From positions 310,001 to 374,000 of the forward strand of contig NZ_CP012185.1 in the NCBI RefSeq assembly GCF_001420995.1: DNA of 64,000 bases. The letters run 5' to 3'. This stretch comes from Pseudonocardia sp. EC080619-01 (GTDB lineage Bacteria > Actinomycetota > Actinomycetes > Mycobacteriales > Pseudonocardiaceae). This document shows positions 26,283-33,745 of this stretch, one piece after another. Positions within the stretch are counted from its first letter, which is position 1; each line of letters begins with the position of its first letter. The notes under the pieces are model-generated. The model made no database searches and had not been told where the DNA came from. It saw nothing but the letters and a program-made list of their open reading frames with translations. The position numbers and the translations under genes are program-made.

Positions 26283-27431
26283 ATGCGAGTAGCGAAGTGC
26301 GTTCCAGAACGAGTAGGCGAACCGGCTTTGGCTGTGGTCGACGACGTGGGCTCGCCGGTGCCGGAGGTGTCGGCGTTCCTGCGGTCGCTGGCGGTGCGGG
26401 AGTACTCGCCGAACACGGTGCGGGCCTATGCCTACGACCTGTTGAAGCTGCTGATGTTCCTCGACGGTCGAGGGTGCCCGCTGGCCGACTTCTCGCCGGT
26501 GCTGGCCACAGATTTTCTGGCCTGGCTTCGCCAGCAGTCCTCGGCTGGCCGTGCACAGCGCAGCCAGCTGGGGTTGGTGACCGCGCAGGGACGGCGTCTG
26601 TCCGCGCGGACGTGCAACCGCACGTTGGCAGCGGTGTCGTCGTTCTATGAGTTCCTGATCAGCTGCGGTGGCTATATCGGTGTAAGTAATCCGATCTTGC
26701 GCGAGGCCGACCACGTCTCGGCCCAAGTCTTGGGGCGGCACCGGGCGCCGCTGGTGACCAGCGCCGATCAACGGCCTATCCGCCGCACGCTGCGAGTCCG
26801 GACGGTCGACACGCTTCCGCGCCCGGTACCGGACGAGACGTTCACCGCGCTGCTCGGACAGCTGACCAAGCTGCGTGACCGGGCGCTGGTCGAGCTGATG
26901 CGAGAGGGCGGTTTCCGCCCCGGTGAGGTGCTCGGCTTGCATCTGGACGACGTCTCCTACGGTCGCAAGCGGGTCACCATCCGTCACCGCGGCGATCACC
27001 CCGCAGGGGCGCGGCAGAAGAGCCGCCGCGACCGGGTGGTGGATCTGCTCGAGGACCGGGCGTTGCCGGTGCTGAACCGCTATCTGCTGCTCGAACGCCC
27101 ACCGGACGTCGAGTCCTCGGTGGTGTTCCTGGTCGGCGGCCGCGGCCAGCGCCGGGGCGAGGCGTTGAGCTACGACGGGCTGGTGCGGATGTTCCAGCGC
27201 GCCGCAGTCCGGGCCGAACTGCGGGAGAGCTGGCTGACTCCACACAGCCTGCGTCACACCCACGCCACACGGATGTTCGAACTTGGGATGGGCGAACTGA
27301 CGTTGATGCGCCGGCTCGGGCACGCGAGCCCGGACTCGACAAGGGTCTACACCCGCGTCACTGACCACCAGGTCCGAGACGAGTACCGCGCGGCGCTCGA
27401 GATCGGCGTGGAGCTGGGAGACCGCCGGTGA
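26283..27431 (+). CDS. Tyrosine recombinase, first of pair (TnpA-like)
   Basis: The 382-residue protein has an N-terminal SAM-like core-binding domain (FLRSLAVREYSPNTVRAYAY). The catalytic domain shows Arg in EGGFRPGEVLGLHLDD, His-x-x-Arg in HSLRHTHATRMFELG, and Tyr in STRVYTRVT. It would cut and rejoin the ends of element 1. The start ATG lies 78 bases from the left end; its ribosome-binding site is weak. Its stop overlaps the next start (GTGA), so both recombinases are made together. Confidence 0.9.
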   Translation: MRVAKCVPERVGEPALAVVDDVGSPVPEVSAFLRSLAVREYSPNTVRAYAYDLLKLLMFLDGRGCPLADFSPVLATDFLAWLRQQSSAGRAQRSQLGLVTAQGRRLSARTCNRTLAAVSSFYEFLISCGGYIGVSNPILREADHVSAQVLGRHRAPLVTSADQRPIRRTLRVRTVDTLPRPVPDETFTALLGQLTKLRDRALVELMREGGFRPGEVLGLHLDDVSYGRKRVTIRHRGDHPAGARQKSRRDRVVDLLEDRALPVLNRYLLLERPPDVESSVVFLVGGRGQRRGEALSYDGLVRMFQRAAVRAELRESWLTPHSLRHTHATRMFELGMGELTLMRRLGHASPDSTRVYTRVTDHQVRDEYRAALEIGVELGDRR

Positions 27432-29521
27432 GCGGGTCGGGGCCGAGCGGCGCTGCTGATCCGGGCGGCTCATCGCGCCGGCCCCGTGATTTCTCGGAAC
27501 CGTGGCACGCCTCGGCGCAGGAGTACGAGCGGTTCGTCCGGGACGGGCTGCGGGCCTCGAGGAACTGGGGCCCGGCATTGCGCGATGCGCGCACGGAGTT
27601 CGTCGCGCACTACCCGAGCCTGGCCCGCTGGATGCGCCGACCGATCGCTGAACGCCTGGGGCCGACCGGCAACATCCCCCGCCGAGCGCACGGCGCGCTG
27701 GTGGACCCGGCGGCGGCGCGGGCCAGCCTGAACGCGCGGCCCTACCTGATCTATCTGAGCCTGACCGGGCGGCTTCCGCTGGACTGGACCTGGCTGTTCG
27801 GGGTCAAGGTCCTGCGGATCCTTCCGATCGCCGACGGGCTCGGGTTGGCGCTGCGCGCCCAGATGGCCGAGCTGCTGGACCGGGCAGTCGCGCTCGGTGC
27901 AAAGAAGAGCGGAGTGCACTGGCAGCATTCCTGGGCCATCCCCCGGCTGCTGCTCCACCGCGCTGACCCGGACCTGCACACCCTGACCGCAGCCGACATC
28001 GACGAGCTGCGAGACAGCATCCGCCACATCCACTCGCTGCCTGAGAACGATCAGATCGATATGCCGACCGACCAGCGCTCCGGGTTCCCGATGAACTGGA
28101 TGACTCACGCCACCCAGACCGGGGTCCTGCTGTTCCACACCGGGGTCATCGAGACCCTGCCACTGCGCAAACACCCCCGACGCCGCCGCGCGCTGAGCAC
28201 CGTCCCCGGGGTCGGCGCGGTGATGGACCGCTATGTCGATGAGCTCGCGGTCACCCGCCGCCCCGGCACCGTCGCCCAGGCCCGCTCGGCGCTGTTGCGC
28301 CTGGCCGCCTGGCACATCGAGACCCGGCCGGAGGAAACCAGCTTGGCCGGGCTGGATCGTCCGGCGCTGCTGGGGTTCCTGGCTTGGCTGCCGCACCAGC
28401 GCAAGTGGAAACACCCCGACCAGCCACTCTCGGCCATCTATCGCCAGCACGTGATCAGACACGTCGTCGCGTTCTTCCGACACGCCGCCAACCACGGCTG
28501 GGACGCCATGCCTGCACGGGCCCCGCTGACCACCGCTGACGTCCCGCGCAACATCGACCGGGTCCCGCGATTCATCCCGGCCGAGCAGCTCGAACCGCTG
28601 ATGGACGGCATCCGCGAGCTGGATTGCCAGCTGCAGCGCTGCGCGCTGCTGCTCGCCCGCTGGAGCGGCGCTCGCAGCGGTGAGATCCACAAGCTCGATC
28701 TGGATTGCCTCGACACCTACCCCGACGGGACCCATCGGCTCCGGTTGGCCGCCGGCAAGTCCGGCAAGGAACGAGTAGCGCCGATCCACCCTGAAGCCGC
28801 CGACGCGCTCCGCGCACTGATCGCGCAGCGTCGCGCCCAGACCGACCGGTCGCTGTTCGACCCGGACCTCGGCCGCGAGATCCGCTACCTGTTCCTGCGC
28901 AACGGACGCCTGGCCAGCCCGGACTACCTGTTCAAACGCGGCCTGGAACGGGTCTGCGAACAGCTCGGGTTCGTCGACGACAAGGGCCGGGCCCTGATCC
29001 ACCCACACCGGTTCCGGCACACCATCGGCACCCAGCTCGGCGAACGCGGCGCGAAGATCCAGACCATCATGAAGGTCCTCGGGCACAGCTCGGCCGGCAT
29101 GTCGATGACCTACACCAGCCTGTCCGACCCGGTCGTGCTCGCCGACTACCAGGCCGTCCTCACTCCCGGCGCGGTGCTGGCCGGCCCGCAGGCCGAGGCC
29201 ATCCGCAGCGGCGAACTCACCGACGAGGCGGTGAACTGGCTGTCGACGAACTTCTACAAGACCGAACTCGAACTCGGCCGCTGCCTGCGCCTGCCCCAAG
29301 AGGGCCCCTGCGAATGCGACCTCTACCTGACCTGCTCGAAGTTCCTCACCACACCCGACTACGCACCCCGACTGCACGCCCGCCTCGACGTCGAACAGCA
29401 ACTCATCGACGACGCCCGGACCCGCGGCTGGGACCGCGAAGTCGAACGACACCAACGGATCGCTGCCAAGCTCCGCGCCCTCCTCGACGAGCTCGGCCAG
29501 CCCCCGACACCGCACATCTGA
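27428..29521 (+). CDS. Large tyrosine recombinase, second of pair (TnpB-like)
   Basis: The 697-residue protein has catalytic signatures near the C-terminal half: Arg in LLARWSGARSGEIHKLDLDC, Lys in LAAGKSGKERVAPIHPE, His-x-x-Arg in HPHRFRHTIGTQLGERG, GHSS, and Tyr in SMTYTSLS. A Cys-rich segment follows (CECDLYLTCSKFL) with a helical tail. Large size and the Cys tail are typical of TnpB of Tn554-like elements. It starts with GTG overlapping the previous stop. It is probably the essential partner of the first recombinase. Confidence 0.9.
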   Translation: MSGSGPSGAADPGGSSRRPRDFSEPWHASAQEYERFVRDGLRASRNWGPALRDARTEFVAHYPSLARWMRRPIAERLGPTGNIPRRAHGALVDPAAARASLNARPYLIYLSLTGRLPLDWTWLFGVKVLRILPIADGLGLALRAQMAELLDRAVALGAKKSGVHWQHSWAIPRLLLHRADPDLHTLTAADIDELRDSIRHIHSLPENDQIDMPTDQRSGFPMNWMTHATQTGVLLFHTGVIETLPLRKHPRRRRALSTVPGVGAVMDRYVDELAVTRRPGTVAQARSALLRLAAWHIETRPEETSLAGLDRPALLGFLAWLPHQRKWKHPDQPLSAIYRQHVIRHVVAFFRHAANHGWDAMPARAPLTTADVPRNIDRVPRFIPAEQLEPLMDGIRELDCQLQRCALLLARWSGARSGEIHKLDLDCLDTYPDGTHRLRLAAGKSGKERVAPIHPEAADALRALIAQRRAQTDRSLFDPDLGREIRYLFLRNGRLASPDYLFKRGLERVCEQLGFVDDKGRALIHPHRFRHTIGTQLGERGAKIQTIMKVLGHSSAGMSMTYTSLSDPVVLADYQAVLTPGAVLAGPQAEAIRSGELTDEAVNWLSTNFYKTELELGRCLRLPQEGPCECDLYLTCSKFLTTPDYAPRLHARLDVEQQLIDDARTRGWDREVERHQRIAAKLRALLDELGQPPTPHI

Positions 29522-29658
29522 CCGCCCAGCCGAATCCGCGCGCCCGGGCGTCACGACGAACCCTCCAGACCGAGCCACGACATCATCCGCGCGCCCCAAC
29601 TCCTCCCACTCGCAGGGCAGTGATCTGCATCACCCTGTAGTGGATCTGTTCGGATAAC

Positions 29659-29706
29659 ACCCTGGTATCCGTTGCCAGAATCGATCGTCCAGTCGCCACC
29701 GGACTC
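29659..29706 (-). pseudogene. Middle 16-codon piece of the Rpf domain
   Basis: These 48 bases encode ESGGDWTIDSGNGYQG, the catalytic-Glu segment of an Rpf domain (family pattern C-ESGGNW-NTGNGY). The piece is stranded between element 1 and element 2 on the strand of the transfer operon. Its length is exactly 16 codons, so excision of both elements restores the reading frame. Confidence 0.88.
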
Positions 29707-29810
29707 GCTTATCTGGAGTAGCGCGGTGGGTGCGACCGCCCCAGCGCGAGTAGGTCGATTTAGCTGTCCGATGGGGGTGAAACTGCGGCCGCGACTCGGG
29801 CGTGTGGTGA

Positions 29811-32402
29811 TCATCGAACTGTCTCCTTCGAGGGCGTCGATCGGCCGGGTGCTGGCTCCGAGGCCGAGGTCGGTGTGGGCATTCCGAGATCGGTGACCGC
29901 CGCTCGGTGAGTGCGGGCGGAGCGATCGAGGGCGGCGAGTTTTGCCTGTCCGGCGCGCAGGGTGTGTTCGAGGCCCTCGAGTTCGCCGAGCCAGCCGTGG
30001 ACGCGGGCTTCGTCGATGCGGTCGGTGAGATTGGCAAGGATCGTGACCAGTCGCTGGCGGGCGCGGGGGTCGACGCGCTGCATCGGACAGCGCAGGCAGG
30101 CGTGCTCGTGCGAGCACGGGGTTCCGTAGGGCCGCGCGCAGCTGCCCAGTTCAAGAGCCCGGCGCTCGAAGTGCTGCTCGAACTCGGCCCACTCAGCCGG
30201 GGTGGGTTCGCGATACTCGGCGCTGGGGCGCACCGCGCGCCGCCGGTCGAGGTAGGTGCGGTAGGTGCGAATCAACTCCTCGTCGAACACCGCTAGGTAG
30301 GACTGGGTGGTGTTGAGGCTGTGATGGCCGAGCAGCCGGGCAGCGATGTGGACGGGCAGCCCCGTTGTGACGGCCTCGGTGGCGAACATGCGCCGAAAGT
30401 CGTGTGGGGTGAACCGCAGCGGCTCTCCGTCGCGACCGCGCAGTCCAGCCGCGTCGACGGTGCCTTGCAGCAGACGGTGCACCATGTCGCGGGTCAGCGC
30501 CCGCTGTCGAGTGGGGCCCGCGCGCCGCTGGAATAGGTGCGGCAGGACCGGCCCGTAGACCCGCTCGTGATGGTCCCAGCGCGACACGACCGGTATGCGG
30601 CCATCGTTGTCGGCGCGCAGCCTGCTCACGATGCTGGCCAGCACGCTGGCCAGTTCCGGGCTGACCAGCAATAGCCGTTCTTCGTCGATTTTGGACGGCA
30701 GGACCTGCAGGAGCGGCACCACCTCGCCGGTAGGGGGGAGCCGATAGGACGACAACGCCAGTTCGGTCAGCTCGAGTAGTTCCTCGACCCGTAGCCCGGT
30801 GTGGCGCAATGTTTCGATCACCGCCCAGGCCCAGAACGTCTTATCCTCACGCCGGACTACGTCGATCCGCTCGCCAGGCTCGTCCCGGTCCTCGTCTCGG
30901 CCTTCTGTTGCAGGACCGGGCAGGGGTTGGACAGTCACGGAAGACTGCTCGCAGGATCGGCCGCCGCGCTCGGTATGACTGCGCCGCGCGACCCGGCGAT
31001 AGCGGGGCGCTGTCCCCGGTATGGCACTCGCGCCGTCCTGCTCGGTGGAATCGCTGGCTGGCTCGGGGGTGGACACGCTGAACTCGGCGCCGATCTCCGT
31101 GCATTGGGCCGCGGTGAGGACCGCGGCCCAGTGTGCGTGGGAGTTCTGCGCGGTCTCGGCCAGTGTCAGTAGGTGCGGGAGCCGATCGCGGACGCGCTGG
31201 TGCATCCGCGCGGTCAGTGCAGCTCGTTGTTTTTGCGGCCGAATGTTGGCGGTGTCGCGACGCGGAATCGGACAAGGCACTACCCATGGCGCCCAGCTGG
31301 GGTCTTCGATCGCCCACTCGGCCAGGTCGAGGTAGAACGCACGGACGGTGATCAAGACCTGTTGCACTCCGAGAGCAGCGCGTTTGCCACCCCGCTTGTG
31401 CTCACCGAGCCGTCGCTTCCAGGCCGACACCATGTCCGGTGACAGGCGAAGTGAGTCCAGTCCCGGGTGGTGGGCCTCCAGATCGACCCAGAACAGCGAA
31501 ACCAGCTGGTTCGACCGGTTCAGCATCGTGCTGTGGTCGCTGCGCTGTTCCAATTCGCTCAAGTAGCGCACCAGCAGATCCCGGATCGAGCGGTTCTGGA
31601 TCCGGTAGCGGTCCACCAGTTCAGCCGGGCTGCGTTGGCCGAGCCGGGCGCGTTCCCACGGCTCCGGGCGGGGCCCGGACAGCTCGGTGACGGTAGCGAG
31701 CAGGTCCCAGGCCACGAACGTGCCGCGCAGATCGCGGCCGCGGTGGGTGTAGGACCAGATGCGGAACTCGGCGAAGTCTTCCGCAGTGATCTGCTCCAGT
31801 TCCCGGCCGGTGTGCAGAACCAGCTTGGTCAAGATCACCACGGCCTCGGCAGGTATCCGGCCCTCGAGCCTGCGGGCCTGCACGGTCTCCTCGAGCTGGG
31901 TGAAAGCTGTCGGGCTCAGACACCGCCGGGCGTCGATGAACAAGTTCATGGCGCGGTAGGCGGCGAGGAAGTCATAGCTGGGCAGCACCACGCGCGCCGA
32001 CAGCAGACAGCCCAGGCCGCTGGTGAGGTCCGAGCGGTCTCTGACGCCTGGTTTGCGGCGAAGATCCTCGAGCCACCCCACCCCGGTGTCGGCTCCCGAG
32101 AGAACCCACCGCTGCTGCCAGCCATCGCCCGGGAATGACTCCAACCACTCCAGGATCCGGCGGGCCCCCCGCAGTCGATGCTGGCGTTCCCCGCCCCCGG
32201 CCGGTGGCCAGATCGGCAACCCCGGCAGTAGTGCCAGCACCTGGTCCAGATCAACGTCGTTGACCGGGCCCGAGCGTGACGGGACCTGCATCGCCGCCGA
32301 TTCCGCTGCGTCGATGCCGCGCGGTGCTCCCGACTGCGGCCCCGCCGGGGAAGCGTTTGGCACCGACGCCGGCATCGACCGGGCCGTCTTCGCCGGGCTC
32401 AT
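29811..32402 (-). CDS. Large tyrosine recombinase of element 2 (TnpB-like)
   Basis: The 863-residue protein has a C-terminal catalytic domain with Arg in ETLRHTGLRVEELLELTELA, His-x-x-Arg in TPHDFRRMFATEAVTTG, GHHSLNTTQSYLAVF with the Tyr, and a Cys/His cluster (CARPYGTPCSHEHACLRCP) before a helical tail. It is larger than the equivalent protein in element 1. The ATG overlaps the stop of the first recombinase (ATGA). Several acidic and Ser-rich inserts mark the middle. It should act with its partner on the element ends. Confidence 0.88.
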   Translation of the reverse strand: MSPAKTARSMPASVPNASPAGPQSGAPRGIDAAESAAMQVPSRSGPVNDVDLDQVLALLPGLPIWPPAGGGERQHRLRGARRILEWLESFPGDGWQQRWVLSGADTGVGWLEDLRRKPGVRDRSDLTSGLGCLLSARVVLPSYDFLAAYRAMNLFIDARRCLSPTAFTQLEETVQARRLEGRIPAEAVVILTKLVLHTGRELEQITAEDFAEFRIWSYTHRGRDLRGTFVAWDLLATVTELSGPRPEPWERARLGQRSPAELVDRYRIQNRSIRDLLVRYLSELEQRSDHSTMLNRSNQLVSLFWVDLEAHHPGLDSLRLSPDMVSAWKRRLGEHKRGGKRAALGVQQVLITVRAFYLDLAEWAIEDPSWAPWVVPCPIPRRDTANIRPQKQRAALTARMHQRVRDRLPHLLTLAETAQNSHAHWAAVLTAAQCTEIGAEFSVSTPEPASDSTEQDGASAIPGTAPRYRRVARRSHTERGGRSCEQSSVTVQPLPGPATEGRDEDRDEPGERIDVVRREDKTFWAWAVIETLRHTGLRVEELLELTELALSSYRLPPTGEVVPLLQVLPSKIDEERLLLVSPELASVLASIVSRLRADNDGRIPVVSRWDHHERVYGPVLPHLFQRRAGPTRQRALTRDMVHRLLQGTVDAAGLRGRDGEPLRFTPHDFRRMFATEAVTTGLPVHIAARLLGHHSLNTTQSYLAVFDEELIRTYRTYLDRRRAVRPSAEYREPTPAEWAEFEQHFERRALELGSCARPYGTPCSHEHACLRCPMQRVDPRARQRLVTILANLTDRIDEARVHGWLGELEGLEHTLRAGQAKLAALDRSARTHRAAVTDLGMPTPTSASEPAPGRSTPSKETVR

Positions 32403-33745
32403 CGCTGCCCTCCGGCTTGACCCGAGAACGGCCCCAGCAAGATCGCCATATCCTCGGCGGCGTAGTCGGCGGCCCTGGCCGGCGCGACCGGCGCTGGTTC
32501 GCCGAGCCTGGCCAAGTGCTCGTGCACCCGGCCTAGGACCACGGATTCGTCGTCACACAAGTACTGCTGCGTCGTGGTCAAGTGGGCGTGCCCGAGCACA
32601 GTCTGCACGTCCCGCAACGACAGCCGGTCGTCCCGGATCATCCGGAGGGCACACGTGTGCCGTAGGTCGTGCATCGACCAGTTCGTGCCGAGCACCGCGT
32701 TCGCCCGCCGCATGACCGCCCGCCACGCGTCATAGCTCAATGGCTTTCGTCCCCGAACCTCCGAGCCCCCGCTGATCGTTACCGCCGTGATGGGTCCGCT
32801 CGGCGGCGTCCCATCGACCGTGGCCCCGTCTACCCCCCTCAAGACTGGGCCACGGTGCCGCCGGCGCAGCGTCTGCCACAGCGGCTCGCCCGGTCCCACC
32901 TCGCCGCCGAGTTGCTCGATGTAGAGACGCAACCACACGAATGTCTCGCCCGAGACCGGCAGCCACTGCTGTGCGTTGCTGCCCTTGCGATGGACCCGGA
33001 CCAGCTGCTCGCCCCAGTCCAGGTCCGCGCCCCGGACCCCAAGCAGCTCTCCGATCCGGGCGCCACTGCTGACCGCCATGGCCACCATTGCCCGGTCCCG
33101 GTCCGAGCGCAGCGCCTCGAAAAGCGACTCCCACTGCTCATCGGGCATCGCCCGCGGCCGCGACCGCGGCAGCCGCGGGTTGTAGCGCAGCCGCGGCCGC
33201 GGTGTGAACGGGCCCAGCGGATTGTGGTGCGCGCCCGCACGCTGACCGGACCGGTCCCGCTCCCGCGGCACGGGATTCACCAGCGGCCCCCCGCCGCGTT
33301 CGTCGATCCAGAACTCGTAGAACGCCCGCAACACCGCATTGCTGTGGCGCACCGTCCGGGCCGCATAGCCATCTCCGGGATATGCCTTGCGCGTCACCGG
33401 GTTCACCGTCCCCGCCGTGACCGCGGACTCCCGCCGCCGCGACGCGCCCGGCTTGGTGGCGCGCCGCAGCCACAGCACCAGATCCCGGACCTCCGCCGAC
33501 GACGCCCGATCCCAACGAACCTCGACTACAGCCAAGAACCGCCACCAGCGCAGCAGGTCATAGGCGTAACTGCGCACCGTGTGCGCCGACATCCCGCGGG
33601 CAGCGAGCTCGACCAGGAACTCGTTCACCGGCTCAATCGCGCACCCGTCCGGGCCGCGTACCTCCCAGCCCGGCAGGTGATCAGTCGCAGTCACGCGACC
33701 CCACCGGCCCAGCTCCAGGTCCTGCAGCTCCCGTTCCCTCGACAT
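32399..33745 (-). CDS. Tyrosine recombinase of element 2 (TnpA-like)
   Basis: The 448-residue protein starts 8 bases after GCGGAGG, a strong ribosome-binding site. The SAM-like domain reads VELAARGMSAHTVRSYAYDL. Catalytic residues are visible: Arg in VSSGARIGELLGVRGADLDW, His-x-x-Arg in MHDLRHTCALRMIRDD, and Tyr in TTTQQYLCDD. It is clearly related in layout to the first recombinase of element 1 but diverged. It lies just inside the element end, so it is probably transcribed from the interrupted operon or from the end itself. Confidence 0.9.
   Translation of the reverse strand: MSRERELQDLELGRWGRVTATDHLPGWEVRGPDGCAIEPVNEFLVELAARGMSAHTVRSYAYDLLRWWRFLAVVEVRWDRASSAEVRDLVLWLRRATKPGASRRRESAVTAGTVNPVTRKAYPGDGYAARTVRHSNAVLRAFYEFWIDERGGGPLVNPVPRERDRSGQRAGAHHNPLGPFTPRPRLRYNPRLPRSRPRAMPDEQWESLFEALRSDRDRAMVAMAVSSGARIGELLGVRGADLDWGEQLVRVHRKGSNAQQWLPVSGETFVWLRLYIEQLGGEVGPGEPLWQTLRRRHRGPVLRGVDGATVDGTPPSGPITAVTISGGSEVRGRKPLSYDAWRAVMRRANAVLGTNWSMHDLRHTCALRMIRDDRLSLRDVQTVLGHAHLTTTQQYLCDDESVVLGRVHEHLARLGEPAPVAPARAADYAAEDMAILLGPFSGQAGGQR

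Larger units (their letters stand above)
26205..29658 (+). mobile_element. Two-recombinase mobile element 1, inserted in the Rpf gene
   Basis: The ~3.45-kb insert carries two tyrosine recombinases on the plus strand. CACC is present at both junctions (26201-26204 and 29658-29661). Inward-reading ends are related: TTTTATCTGGACA on the left and GTTATCCGAACA on the right. A subterminal inverted repeat (GTCTCTG...CAGAGAC) lies near 26237-26255, and GTGAT...ATCAC lies near the right end. The organisation resembles Tn554-type elements (TnpA plus TnpB), but no TnpC-like gene is seen. The left 78 bases and right ~137 bases are non-coding ends. Confidence 0.85.

Noticed and set aside
26043..27578. Minus-strand 511-residue ORF ending in an Rpf-like sequence
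   Set aside because: Only the last 52 residues are native Rpf sequence; the remainder is antisense to the element 1 recombinase, so it is a chance fusion created by the insertion.
27470..29599. Minus-strand 709-residue ORF inside element 1
   Set aside because: Exactly antisense to the large recombinase, which shows complete catalytic motifs; the antisense product has no family features.
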